This document shows positions 47,151 to 60,229 of a stretch of 64,000 nt of DNA, in pieces. The stretch's first letter is position 1. Each line of letters starts with the position of its first letter. The position numbers and the translations under genes were made by a program. The stretch is from the NCBI GenBank assembly GCA_949752795.1, contig OX457056.1, positions 97,982,942-98,046,941 on the forward strand, in the 5' to 3' direction. The notes under the pieces are model-generated. The model did not search any database, was not told the DNA's origin, and was given only the letters and a program-made list of their open reading frames with translations. This DNA comes from Hyperoodon ampullatus. Lineage: Eukaryota > Chordata > Mammalia > Artiodactyla > Ziphiidae.

Positions 47151-48560
47151 AGCAAACAGTTATGTTCTTTATTCACATGGTATATGATGGAGAACAAGAA
47201 TTTATATGCAAATTTGAGTATTAGTGACACTTTGATGACAAGAGTTTAAGGACCAAGTGTAGCTGTCAAAAATGTTTGAAAACCCCTATTAATGTTATTC
47301 ACATGAAAAGTAAAATTGAAGATACCAATGGAGAAAGTGTGTTGTATGGATAACAACATCATATTGCTTGTTTTATTTTCTGTTGAGTTCTAAAGATGCC
47401 CATGTTTTTGCAAAAGGAACAATTGGAAACACCATCATCAGGACAACATCATTTAAGGTTTAACCTTGTAAATATTAACTATGCTCATTGTTGCTATTAT
47501 TTAAAATTCACCATTTATCCATAACTTAGGAGACTTTACAAAATACATAAAAAAGTAGTGCTTTTGCTCCCATAGTATTTGTATAATATTAAATGGATAA
47601 TACAGAAAAGTAATCACTTAAAAAATATGGCTCAGAAGTGCTTATTTATCTACATATTTAGAAGTGAAATTATAGAACCACTGAGTTATATTTTAAATGA
47701 GTTTTAACATAGTTCAATATTGTAAAATGTGTTGCCTAGTACATTATGAGAAAGTACCCCAGGTATTAGGTGGGGTTTCTTTCAGGGCTCATTATCCATC
47801 AGAGAGGAGTGATATCTTACAGGCCTGCTCCAAAGATCTGCTCAAGCCCCTACTGGAGCCTTTACCAAAGAAGGACTGAGTGTGATAACCTTTTCAGGGG
47901 GCAGAGAATTGAAGAGTGGGGGAGGGTTGCCATTAGAAAATTCTGTGAGAACTTTGACTCATCCAGATCCATTGTTTTTCTAACACATCAGGTATATTTC
48001 CTGCTTTTACATCTCTACTCACTGCTTAATCCCTTGACTGGAATTTTCCTCTGTTTCCATCCTCACTGATTTTACCTATGTATCTCAGCTAACGGAACCT
48101 CTCTCCACCCTTGACTTATCGTAATATGCATTCTTTTGAAAATCTTGACATATTTTAATTTACTTATTCATATATAAATATATCATACATATATCACATA
48201 GCACTCATATATAGATAATATATCATGTGTATATATCCCATATCATTATATATATTTCTTCCAGATTCCCCCCAAATCTATAAGCTCCTCAAAGATGACT
48301 GCAGAACACAATGCCTTGTAAATAGAGGGTATAACATAAATATATTTTAATGCACATAGAATAAGAAATCTAATTAGTGAGTTAGTACATGCCAAATCTC
48401 TATTATAGAGGTATATGTATAACCATATAGAGGGGGGAGACATATTTTTGGGGCTATGAGGAGAAAACTTCAAAGCAAAGCTTATCATTCACTTCATCTC
48501 CTTCCATAACATATTATTCGGCCCCTATGCAGTGAAGGATCTATTCTTTACAAAGGATTA
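47151..48560. other. Single-copy DNA, no gene seen
   Basis: A moderately GC-rich stretch at 47750-47960 is unassigned; its two overlapping ORFs (47697-47879 and 47770-48069) resemble nothing I know. A TA-rich tract lies at 48165-48260. Confidence 0.5.
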
Positions 48561-50146
48561 ATATATACACATGGCTTTTTTTGTCTGCTTTCACTTAGCA
48601 TAATGCTTTCAAAGTTCATCCATGTTGTTGCATGTATTGGTATTTGATTCCCTTTTTAGGGCTGAATAATGAATAATATCTCACTGTATGGATAGACCAA
48701 ATTTCATTTACCCAGTTATCATTTGATGGGCATTTGACTTATCTCCACTTTTGGGTATTATGCATAATGCTTTTATGAACATTTATGGAGAAGTTTTTTG
48801 AATGCACATATGTTTTAAATCTCTTGGACACACAAGTAAGAGCAGAATTGTTGGGCCACATAGAACTCTATTTAAATTTTTGAGGAAAGGCCAGAGAGTT
48901 TTCCCAGTTGCTGCTCCATTTTACATTTCAATAAGCAATGTGTGAGAGTTCCATTCACTCTGCATCCCAGCCAACATTTGTTATTGCCCATGTTTTTTAT
49001 TATAGTCATTCTAGTGGGTATAAAGTGGTATCTCTTTATGGGATCTCTTTTAGAGACTTACATTTCTTTAATAACTAATGATGTTCAACATCTTTTCATC
49101 TGCTTTTTGTCATTTTCCTTGGATAAATGAAGAAATACATTATTTTTAATTAGATTGTCTTTTAATTGCTGAGTTATAAGAATTCTTTAAATGGTCCTGG
49201 ATACTAAACCTTTATTAGATATATACTTTACAAAATTATATGGAATTCTGTGTATTGTCTTTTCACTTTCTTGTTAGTGTCATTTGAAAGACAAAATCAC
49301 ATTTATCTCTTTTTCTTTGTGCTTTTTCTGTCATGTCTGAGAAACCATTGTTTAATCAAAAGTTACAAAGATTTACACTTAATTTTTTCTTTTAAGAGAT
49401 AATTTTAGCCCTTACATTTATGGCTTTCATCCACATTGAGTTAAAATTTGTATATGGTGTAAAGCAGGCACTCAGATTGCTTCTTTTGAATGTGGATATC
49501 CAGTTCTCCAGGACCATTTTTTGAAGAAGACTATTCTTATTGAATTGTCTTAGCAATTTTGTTGAAAATCGATTGACCATAGATGCATGACTTTATATTT
49601 AAATTCTCAATTCAATTTAATTGAACTATATTTATCTTTATTCCAGTAGAATAAATTCATCATTACTATGGCTTGGTAGTAAGTTTTGAAATAAAGAAGA
49701 CTTAATCCTCGAGCTTTGTTCTTTTCCAAGTTTGTTTAGCTATTGGGTGTTTCTTACATTTTCACATGAATTGAATTTTTGAATCACCTTATCAATTTTT
49801 ACAAAAAAGCCACCTGAAATTTTGATAGAGTGCAATGAATTTGATAGAGTGCAATATGACCCTCTTAACAATAGTAACTCTCCCAATCAGTGAACATGGG
49901 ATGTCTTTCCATTCATTTAGATCTTTAATTTTTTGTGTCATTTTATAGTTTTCAGTATACATATCTTATACTTTTTGGTTGCATTTATCCTAAGTAATTT
50001 ATTGCTTTTGATGCTAGTGTAAAATGGATTGTTTTTTAATTTCATTTTATGATTGTTCATTGCTAATGTATAGAAATACAATTAACTTTTATATTTTGAT
50101 CTTGTATCCTTCAAACCTAAAGATCTCATTTACTAACTCTAAGTTT

Positions 50147-50173
50147 GTATGTGTGTGTTTGTGTGTGTGTGTA
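50147..50173. repeat. (TG)n microsatellite in L1 copy G
   Basis: TG repeat interrupted by TTTG, within ancient ORF2. Confidence 0.85.
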
Positions 50174-50702
50174 GGTTTGCATGTTTGTGTTGTATATGAA
50201 TTTCTTAGGAATTTCAATACATAATATCACATAATCTGCAAAAAGAAATAATTTTACTTCTTTCTTTTTAATCTAGATGCATTTTTATTTTTTTCCCTTC
50301 CCAATTTTCCTGGCAAGAATCTTAGTATGACATGGAATACAATTAGTGACAGCAGATATTTTTGTCTCATCCTTAATTTTATAAGGAAAGCTTTCAGTTG
50401 TTCATCATTAATTATGTTGTTAACTGTGGTGTTTTTTGGTAGATGACCTCTATCAGGTTGAGGATGTTGCCTTGTATATGTAGTTTGATGAGTGTGTGTT
50501 TTAAACATCAGAGTGCTAGATTTTGTCAATTGTTTTTTCTTTAACAATACAGATGGTCATGTTGTCTTTTATTATATTAATATGTATAGTACCTTTTTAA
50601 AAGAATTTTTACTGGAGTATAGATGATTTTCAATGTTGTGTTAGTTTCAGGTGTACAGCAGAGTGAATCAGTTATACATATAATCACTCTTTTTTAGATC
50701 CT

Positions 50703-51081
50703 TTTTTTTTCTTTATTTTATTGGCTGCATTGGTCTTAATTGCAGCATGCAGGATCTTTCATTGTGGTGCACAGTCTCTTTGTTGCGGTGCTTGGGCTTC
50801 TCTCTACTTGTGGCATACAGGTTTTCTCTCTCTAGTTGTGGTGCATGGGCTCCAGGGTGTGCAGGCTTTGTAGTTGTGGCACACAGGCTACAGAGTGCAT
50901 GGGCTCTCGAGTTTGCAGCAAGCAGGCTCTCTTGTTGAGGCATGTGAGCTCAGTAGTTGGGGCACAAGGGCTTAGCTGCCCTGTGAACTTGTGAGACCTT
51001 AGTTCCCCAATCAGGGATTGAACTTGCATCCCCTGCATTGAAAGGTGGATTCATTACCACTGGACCACCAGGGAAGTCCCC
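50703..51081 (-). mobile_element. CHR-type tRNA-derived SINE in L1 copy C
   Basis: The minus strand starts GGGGACTTCCCTGGTGGTCC and ends at the T-rich left edge. At about 379 bp it is longer than the young copy because of an extended body with repeated GTGG-type CA-rich units. Duplications TAGATCCT (50695-50702) and TAGATTCT (51082-51089) match seven of eight. A box lies at 51057-51067 and B box (AGTTCAATCCC on the minus strand) at 51014-51024. Confidence 0.88.
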
Positions 51082-51429
51082 TAGATTCTATAGGCCATTA
51101 CAGAATTTTGCGTAGAGTTCCCTGTGCTATACGGTAGTTTCTTAGTTATCTATTTTGTATATAGTAATGTATTTATGTCAATCCCAGTCTCGCAATTTAT
51201 TCCTCCACCCCCTTATACCCTGGTAATCATAAGTTTGTTTTCTATATCTGTGACTCTACTTCTGTTTTGTTACCAAGTTCATTTGTACCCTTTTTATAGA
51301 TTCCACATATAAGTGATATCATATGATATTGGTCTTTCTGTGTCTGACTTACTTCACTTAGTTTGACCATCTCTAGGTCCATCCATGTTGCTGCAAATGG
51401 CATTATTTCATTCTTTTTTATGGCTGAGT

Positions 51430-54223
51430 AATATTGTGTATATGTACAACATCTTCTTTATCCATTCCTCTGTTGATGAAGATTTAGGTTGCTTCCATGT
51501 CCTGGCTATTGTAAATAGTGCTGTAGCAAACATCGGGGTGTATGTATCTTTTCAAATTATGGTTTCCTCCTGATATATGCCCAGAAGTGGGATTACTGGG
51601 TCATATATTCATTCTATTTTTAGTGTTTTAAGGAACCTCCATACTGTTCTCCATAGTGGCTGTACCAATTTATATTCCTACCAACAGTGTGGGAGGGTTC
51701 CCTTTTCTCCACACCTTCTTCAGCATTTATTGTTTGTAGATTTTTTGATGATGGCCATTCTGAGTTTTGTGAGGTGATATCTCATTGTAATTTTGATTGA
51801 ATTTCTCTAATAATTAGTGATGTTGAGCACCTTTTCATGTGCTATTTGGCCATCTGTATGACTTCTCTGGAGAAATGTCTATTTAGATCTTCTGCCCATT
51901 TTTTGATTGGGTTGTTTGTTTTTGTTGTTGAACTGCATGAGCTGCTTGTATATTTTGGAGATTAATCCCTTGCTGGTTGCTTCATTTGCAAATATTTTCT
52001 CCCATTCTGAGGATATTTGTTTTGTTTAGTTTATGGTTTCCTTTGCTGTGTAAAAGCTTTTAAGTTTAATTAGATCCCATCTGTTTATTTTTGTTTTTAT
52101 TTTCATTATTCTAGTAGGTGGAATGAAAAAGATATTTCTGCTATTTATGTCAAAGAGTGTTCTGAATGTTTTCCTGTAAGAGTTTTATAGTGTCTGGCCT
52201 TACATTTAAGTCTTTAGTCCATTTTGAGTCTATTTTTGTGTATGGTGTTAAAAATCTTCTAATTTCATTCTTTTACATGTAGCTGTCCAGTTTTCCCAGC
52301 ACCATTTATTGAGGAGGTTATCTTTTCTCCACTGTATAGTCTTGCCTCCTTTGTCATACATTAATTGATCATAGAAGCATACATTTATTTCTGGGCTTTC
52401 TATCTTGTTCCATTGATCTATATTTCTGTTTCTGTGCCAGTACCATACCATTTTGATTACTGTAGTTTTGTAGTACAGTCTGAAGTCAGAGAGCCTGATT
52501 CCTCCAGTTCCATTTTTCTTTTTCAAGATTGATTTGTCTATTGGGGGTCTTTTGTTTCTCCATACAAATTGTAAAATTTTTGTTCTAATTCTGTGAAAAA
52601 TGCCATTGGTAATTTGATAGAGATTGCATTGAATCTGTAGATTGGTTTCTGTAGTATAGTCATTTTCACAATACTGATTCTTCCAATCCAAGAGCATGGT
52701 ATATCTCTTGATCAGTTTGTGTCCTCTTTATTTCTCTCATCAGTATCTTATAGTTTTCAGAGTACAGGTCTTTTACTTCCTTAAGTAGGTTTATTCTCAG
52801 GTATTTTATTCATTTTGTTGCTATGGTAAATGGGATTGTTTCTTTAATTTCTCTCTCTGATTTTTGTTGTTAATATATAGGAATGCAAGTGAATTCTGTG
52901 TATTAATTTTGTATTCTGCAAATTTACCAAGTTCATTGATGAGCTCTAGTAGTTTTCTGGTGACATCTTTAGTATTTTCTATGTATAGTATCATGTCATC
53001 TGCATACAGTGACAGTTGTACTTCTTCTTTTCCAGTTTGCATTCTTTTATTTCTTTTTCTTCTCCGTTAGCCATGGCTAGGACTTCCAAAACTATGTTGA
53101 ATAATAGTGGTGAGAATGGACATCTGTTTCTTGTTCCTGATCTTAGAGGAAATGTTTTCAGTTTTTCACCATTGAGAATTATGTTTGCTGCAGGTTTGTC
53201 ATATATGGCCTTTATTTTGTTGAGTTAGGTTCCCTCTGTGCCTACTTTCTGGAGAGCTATTATCATAAGTTGGTGTTGAATTTGGTCAAGAACTTTTTCT
53301 GCATTGATTGAGATGATCATATAGTTTTTATCTTTCAATTTGTTAATATGGTGTATCACATTGTTTGATTTGTGTATATTGAAAAATCCCTGCATCCCTG
53401 GGATAAATCCCACTTGATCATGGTGTATGATCCTTTTAATGTATTGTTGGATTCAGTTTGGTAGTATTTTGTTGAGGAATTTTGTGTCTATGTTCATCAG
53501 TGATATTGGCCTTTCATTTTCTTTTTTTGTGATATCTTTGTCTGGTTTTGATATTAGGGTGACAGTGGCCTCATAGAATGAGCTTGGGAGTGTTCCTTCC
53601 TCTGCAATTTTTTGGAAGAGTTTCAGAAGGATAGGTGTTAGTTCTTCTCTAAATGTTTGATAGAATTTGCCTGTGAAGGCATATGATCTTGGTCTTTAGT
53701 TTGTTGGAAGATTTTTAAGTGCAGTTTCAATTTCATTACTTGTGATTGGTCTGTTCATATTTTCTATTTCTTCCTTGTTCAGACTTGGGAGACTGTACCT
53801 TTCTAAGAATTTGTCCATGTCTTCTAGGTTGTCCATTTTATTGGCATGTAGTTGCTTGTAGTTGCTCTTATTATCCTTTGTATTTCTGTGGTGTTAGTTG
53901 TAATTTCTCCTTTTTCATTTCTAATTTTATTGATTTGAGTTCTCTCCCTTTTTTTCTTGATGAGTCTGGCTAAAAGTTTATCAGTTTTGTTTATCTTTTC
54001 AAAGAACTAGCTTTTAGTTTCATTGATATTTTCTATTCTTGGTTCTATTTCATTTATTTCTGCTCTGATCTTTATGATTACTTCTATGAACTTTGGGTTT
54101 TGTTAGTTCTTCTTTCTCTAGTTGCTTTACATATAAGTTTAGGTTGTTTATTAGAGGTTTTTCTTGTTTCCTGAGATAAGATAGTATTGCTATAAACTTC
54201 CCTGTTAGAACTGCTTTTACTGC
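51430..54223 (-). pseudogene. L1 ORF2 remnant (copy C)
   Basis: The longest minus-strand frame (52248-52697, 149 codons) includes [39 protein letters not shown] and [20 protein letters not shown]. The frame at 52821-53042 retains an intact catalytic YADD with [14 protein letters not shown]. Another frame at 53225-53413 carries [13 protein letters not shown]. Separate frames show that it is interrupted. The endonuclease domain is lost by truncation. Confidence 0.85.
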
Positions 54224-55399
54224 ACATTAATTATTTTTGTATGTTGCATTCTGGGATAAATCCCACTAAGACATGTTGCATACCATTTATACATTGTTGG
54301 ATTTGCTTTGCTACTCTGAGGATTTTTGTGTTTATATTCATAAGAGATATTGGTCTGCAATTTCTTTTCTTGTGATATTTTTAACTGATTTTAGTACCAG
54401 GGTAATAATTACATCATGGAATTAATTCTCTTTATTTTATGAAAGATTTTGTGAAGGATTGGTATTAATTATTCTTAAATATTTGGTAGAATTTATTAGA
54501 GTAGAAATATGGTCATGAGATTTTCTTTGTAGGAAGTATTTTGATTATTAATTCAATTTCTGTACTTCCCATAGTTCTATTTAAATTTTGTTTCTTCTTA
54601 GTATATTTTAGTAGTTTCTGTCTTTATAAGAATTCATCCATTTCATCTAGGTAATATAATGTGTTATATATAATTGTTCATAACATTTTCTAATAATACT
54701 TTTTATTTCTCTAACATCCTCTATTTCATTCCCAATGTTAGGAAATTGCGTCTTCTCATTTTTTTGCTTGGTTTGTCAATTTGTTGATTTTTTTTAGAGA
54801 ACCAGCTTTGGGATTTTTTTGCTATTCTTTATTGTTATTTCTATTCTTTAATTCATTTATTTCTGCTCCAATGTTCATTATTTCATTCTTTCTACTATCT
54901 TGGGTTTAGTTTGCTCTTTTTATTTTTCTAGTGTTTTATATGGAAGGTAAGGTATTAATTTGAAATATTTCTTATTAATATATGTGCTTACAACTATATT
55001 TTTTCTATAAGCACTAGTTTAGCTGCATCCCATAAGATTTGGTATATTTGGTACTCATTCACCCAGAACTATTTTCTAATTTTTATTTATTCTTTGACCC
55101 ACTGGTTATTTAGGAGTGTGTTGCTTAAATTCCACATTATTTTGAATTTTCCAAATTTTCTTACAATATCATTTTATTGTGGTCAGAGAACTTATTCTGT
55201 ATGATTTACATCCTTATAAATTTATTGAGATTTGTTTTATGGATTAATGTAATGTCTATTCTGGAGAGTGTTCAATGTGCACTTGAAAAGAATATGTATT
55301 TTGCTGTTCTTGTATAGTGTGCCAATCTGTCTTTTTTATTTGTTTGTTTAGTTTTACTTTATTTTTATTAAGGTTTTCTAAAATTAATTAATCTTTTAC

Positions 55400-58300
55400 C
55401 ATAGATCTTTGTTGATTATCTATTTTTAATATAGCAGTGTGTACATGTCAATCTCAAACTCCCAGTCTATCCCCCCCACCCCACCCCCTTGGTAACCATA
55501 TGTTAATTCTCTAAGTCTGTGAATCCGTTTGCTTGTAAATAAGTTCATTTGTATCATTTTTTTTTAGATTCTGCATATAAGCAACATCATATTTGTCTTT
55601 GTCAGAATTACTCCATATAGTATTATAAACTCCAGGTACACCCATTTCAATATTTCATTCTTTTGATAGCTGAGTAATATTCCATTGTACATGTACCACA
55701 TTTTCTTTATCCATTCATTTCTCAATGGACATTTAAGTTGCTTCCATGTCTTGGCTACTGTAAACAGCACTGCAATGAACACTGAGGTGCATGTATCCTT
55801 TCAAACCATGTTTTTCTCCAGATATATGCCCGGGAGTAGGATTGCTGGATTATATGGTAGCTTTATTTTTAGTTTTTTAAGAACCCCCTGCACTGTTCTC
55901 CAAAATGTTTGTTCCAACTTGCATTCCCACCAACAGTGTAGGAAGGTTTCCTTTTCTCCATGCCTTCTCCAGCATTTATTGTTTGTAGACTTTTTGATGA
56001 TGGCTATCTGACTGGTGTGAGTTGATACCTCATTGTAGTTTTGATTTGCATTTCTCTAATAATTAGTGATGTTGAGCATATTTTCATGGGCTTCTTGGCC
56101 ATCTGTATGTCTTCTTTGGAGAAATGTTTATTAGGTCTTCTGCCCACTTTAGGAATGGGTTGTTTGTTTTTTAACATTTTTATTAGGGTATTTTTTTTTT
56201 TTTTGATATTGAGCTACATGATCTGTTTGTAAATTTTGGAGTTTAATCCCTTGTCAGTCACATTGTTTGCAAATATATTCTCCCATTCTGTGAGTTGTCT
56301 TTTCATTTTGTTTATGGCTTCCTTTCCTGTTCAAAAGTTTTTGAGTTTAATTAGGTCCCATTGGTTTATTTTTGTTTTTATTTCCATTATTCTATGTGTC
56401 AGATCGAAAAAGATATTGCTGCAATTTATATCAGAGTGTTCTGCCTATGTTTTCTTCTAAGAGTTTTATAATATCAGGTCTTACATTTAGGTCTTTAATC
56501 CATTTTGAATCTATTTTTGTGTATGGTGTTAAAAATGTGCTAATTTCATTCTTTTACATGTAGCTGCCTAGTTATCCCAGCACCATTTATTGAAGAGAAT
56601 GTCTTTTCTCCACTGTATAATCTTGCCTTTGTCATACATTAATTGATCATAGGTGCGTTGGTTTATTTCTGGGCTTTCTATCTTGTTCCATTGATCTATA
56701 TTTCTGTTTTTGTGCTAGTACCATATTGTTTTAATTACTGTAGCTTTTAGTAGTCTGAAGTCAGGGAGCCTGATTCCTCCAGCTCCATTTTTCTTTCTCA
56801 AGATTACTTTGTCTATTCATGGTCTTTCATGTCTCCATAAAAATTTTAAGATTTTTTTTGTTCTACATGTGTGAAAAATGCCTTTGCTAATATGATAGGT
56901 ATTGCATTGTATCAGTAGATTGCCTTGGGTTGTAGAGTCATTTTGATAATATTAATTATTCCAATCCAAGAACATGGTAAATCTCTCCATGTGTTTGTGT
57001 CATCTTTTATTTCTTTCATCAGGTTCTAATAGTTTTCAGAGTACAGGTCTTTGCTGCCTTAGGTAGGTTTATTTCTAGGTATTTTCTTCTTCTTGATGCA
57101 ACGGTAAATGGAATTGTCTCTTTAATTTATCTTTCTGATCTTTTGTTGTTAGTATATAGAAATGTGACAGATTCCTATGTATTAATTTTGTATCCTGCAA
57201 CTTTACCCAATTATTTGATGAGCTCTAGTAGTTTTCTGGTAGTGTCTTTAGGATTTTCTATGTATAGTATCATGTCATCTGCAAACAGAGGCAGTTTTTT
57301 TTTTCTTTTCCAATTTGTATTCCTTTTATTTCTTTTTCTTCTCTGATTGTTGTAGCTAGGTCTTCCAAAATTATGTTGAATAAAAGTGGTGAGAATGGAC
57401 ATCCTTGTATTGTTCCTGAGCTGAGAGAGAATGCTTTCAGCTTTTCACCATTGATTATGATGTTAGCTGTAGGTTTGTCATATATGGCCTTTGTTATGTT
57501 GAGGTATATTCCCTCTATGTCCACTCTCTGGAGAGTTTTTTCATCATAATTGGGTGTTGAAATTTGTCAAAGCATTTGTGCATCTACTAAGACAGTCATA
57601 TGGTTTTTGTTCTTCAATTTGTTGATGTGGTGTATGACAATGGTTAATTTGTGGATATTGAAAAATCCTTGCATCCCTTGGATAAATCACAGTCGATCAT
57701 GGTGCATGATCCTTTTAATGTATTGTTGGATTCAGTTTGGTAGTATCTTGTTGAGGAATTTTGTGTCTATGTTCATCAGTGATATTGGCCTGTCATTTTC
57801 TTTTTATGTGATATCTCTGTCTGGTATTGGTATTAGGGTGACAGTGGCCCCATAGATTTAGCTTGGGAGTGTTCCTTCCTCTGTAAATTTTGGGAACAGT
57901 TTGAGAAGGATAGGTGTTAACTCTTCTCTAAATGTTTGTTAACATTTGCTTGTGAAGCCAGCTGGTCCTGGACTTTTGTTTGTTGGGAATTTTAAAATCA
58001 TAGTTTCAATTTCAGTACTTGTGATTGGTCTGCTCATATTTTCTATTTCTTCCTGGTTCAGTCTTGGGAGATTGTACCTTTCTAAGAATTTCTCCATTTC
58101 TTCCAGGTTGTCCATTTTATTGGCATATAGTTGCTTGTAGTAGTCTCTTATGATCCTTTGTATTTCTGTGGTATTCATTGTAGCTTATCCTTTTAAATTT
58201 GAAATAAAGAAAATTCTTGATTTGAGCACTCTCCATTTTTTTCTTGAAGGGTCTGGGCTAAAAGTTTATCAGTTTTGTTTATCTTTTCAAAGAGCCAGAT

Positions 58301-59372
58301 TTTAGTTTTATTGATCTTTTCTATTGTTTTCTTCATCTCTATTTCATTTATTTCTGCTTTTATGTTTGAGTTTGTCCTTCTGCTAACTTTCATTTTTGTT
58401 TGTTTTTCTTTCTCTTGTTGCTTTAGGTGTAAGTTTTGGTTGTTTGAGATTTTTCTTGTTTCCTGAGGTAAGATTGTATTGCTATAAATTTCCTTCTTAG
58501 AATTGCTTTTGCTGCATCCCATAGGTTTTGGGTCACCGTACTTTTGTTTTCATTTGTCTCTAGATATTTTTGATTTATTCTTTGATTTCTTCAGTGATCC
58601 ATTTGTTGTTTAGTAGCATATTGTTTAGCCTCCACGTGTTTGTTTGTTTGTTTTTTACATTTTTTTCTCCTGGTAAATTTCTAATTTCATAGTGTTTTGG
58701 TCAGAAAAGCTGCTTCATGTGATTTCAATTTCCTAAAATATACCAAGGCTGCTTGTGTGGCCCAGCATATGATCAATCCTAGAGAACATTACATGTGCAC
58801 TTGAGAAGAATGTATATTCTGCTGCTTTTGGTTGGAATGCTCTATAAATATCAATGAAGTCCATCTGGTCTAACATGTCAGTTAAGGCCTGTGTTTCCTT
58901 ATTGATTTTCTGTCTGAATCATCTGTCCATTGATGAAAGTTGGTTGTTAAAATCCTCCACTATTATTGCATTACTATCAATTTCTCTTTTTATAACTGTT
59001 GTGTTTGCCTTATATTTTGATGTGCTCCTATGTTGAGTGCATAAATATTTACAATTGTTATATCTTCTTCTTCGATTGATCCTTTGATCATTATGTAGGG
59101 TCTGTCCTTGTCTCTTGTAAGATTCTTTATTTTAAAGTCTATTTTGTCTGTTATGAGTATTGCTACTCTTGCTTTCTTTTGATTTCCCTTTGAATCGCAT
59201 ACATTTTTCCATCCCCTCACTTTCAGTCTCTATGTGTCCCTAGGTCTGAAGTGTGTCTCTTGTAGACAACATATATATGGGTCTTGTTTCTGTATCCATC
59301 CAGCCAGTCTGTGCCTTTTGGGTGGAGAATTTAATTCATTTACATTTAAGGTAATTATCGATATATATATAA
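55400..59372 (-). mobile_element. L1 copy D, nearly complete ORF2, 5'-truncated
   Basis: The 3' UTR begins around 55400 (ATAGCAGTGTGTACATGTCA on the plus strand). ORF2 runs leftward from the N-terminal endonuclease at about 59360 (ATTTACATTTAAGGTAATTA). ORF1 and the 5' UTR are absent. The extreme 3' terminus is diverged or partly deleted. It abuts ancient L1 copy G on the left and an unclassified repeat on the right. I found no clear target-site duplication. Confidence 0.83.
55680..59372 (-). pseudogene. L1 ORF2 remnant (copy D), endonuclease to C-terminus
   Basis: Blocks on the minus strand are the endonuclease (58990-59220: GNQKKARVAILITDKIDFK, EEDITIVNIYALN), the linker (58193-58522: KKTIEKINKTKIWLFEKINK), the RT start (57939-58178: [16 protein letters not shown]), the palm (57270-57524: [19 protein letters not shown]) and the catalytic [12 protein letters not shown] (57211-57402), intact but in a frame shifted from its upstream neighbour. 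The C-terminus (55564-55782) ends [17 protein letters not shown]. All main domains are recognisable, but frameshifts make it inactive. Confidence 0.83.
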
Positions 59373-59830
59373 TATCAATATATTCTCAAAATGTTGGTTG
59401 AGGCTATAATTTCATCTCAGGTTTGAGATCTTCTTCCAAGCTCACTAAATGTTGGTAGAATTTTTTTTATGTAGTTTTTCTATTGAAGTCCCTATATTCT
59501 TGTGAGATGTTGGCAAAGGACCACCCTCTCTTTGCCACATGCCCCTTCCCCATAGGTCCTCTAATAACATCTTAGCTTACATCTGCAAGCCCAGCAAGAT
59601 AACTTTTTCTAACTCTGCTATGATTGATAGAGTCTTATATATCATAATTATAGAAGTGTCTGTCCCATCACCTTTGCCAAATAATGTAACTTAATTAAGG
59701 GAGTGAATATACTATAAATTCACAGGACCACCCAAACTCCAGGAGAAGTGGTAATACAGAGCATATACACCAGGAGACAGGAATTTTGAGGGAGTATCTT
59801 AGACTTCCACTTACCAAATCTATATTTTTA
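59373..59830. repeat. Unclassified ancient interspersed repeat
   Basis: The segment containing CATCTCAGGTTTGAGATCTT, CTTTGCCACATGCCCCTTCC, CCATCACCTTTGCC and CACCAGGAGACAGGAATTTT resembles an interspersed repeat I have seen in many mammalian genomes, but I cannot place its class. No coding capacity. Confidence 0.4.
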
Positions 59831-60229
59831 TTTTTCAAAAGTTGTAACTTTATATACAAGTTTAGGGCATTCCTTACCATCACTACAGTTGTCATTATGT
59901 CTCTCATAATATGGATGATCCCCATACTACTCTTCTTGCTTGAGCTATAAAGTTGTTCTTTATTCCTTGATTTATCCAAAGTTTCTTCATCCTATTTAGA
60001 ATGCCAAACACAACTAGACCTACATGCTATATGTCATCTAAACTGGTACAAACTCCAAGGCTTTCAATCTGATCTTAACTGCAGCACTTGAAGTACTATT
60101 TCAAATATGTACATTTAGACTGTCAGGTTCTCCCAGGGTAAAAAAAAAAAAATTGTGGGAGAGTTAGTTATAAAGAAAAGAGTGAGATATTTAATATCAT
60201 TACTTTCTATCCTCTCCCTGATAATATAA

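Larger units (their letters stand above)
50592..54223 (-). mobile_element. L1 copy C, 5'-truncated, nested in L1 copy G
   Basis: The 3' end starts with the T-rich TTTTTAAAAGAATTTTTACTGG, followed by 3' UTR (split by a SINE), then ORF2 from about 51400 back to the endonuclease-RT linker at 54223 (TTAGAACTGCTTTTACTGCAC). The old L1 resumes at ATTCTGGGATAAATCCCAC. Flanking duplication is only suggested (ATTAATATG left, ATTAATTAT right). Net length is about 3.25 kb without the SINE. Confidence 0.85.
48570..55340 (-). mobile_element. Ancient L1 (copy G), interrupted by L1 copy C
   Basis: Two parts (48570 to about 50591 and 54224 to about 55340) are minus-strand ORF2 in continuous order: 3' end near 48600, RT in the middle, endonuclease by 55100-55300 (GTGCACTTGAAAAGAATATG antisense block). 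This copy is much more diverged than C, D and F. Minus-strand fragments such as LGREKNKNASRLKRKK (50254-50547) and the frame at 49392-49580 are ORF2 relics. The break at 50592-54223 is filled by the younger L1 copy C. It ends in the endonuclease region, where L1 copy D follows. Confidence 0.7.

Noticed and set aside
47697..48069. Two overlapping ORFs in a slightly GC-rich stretch
   Set aside because: No start context, splice sites or protein resemblance; best left as unassigned single-copy DNA.
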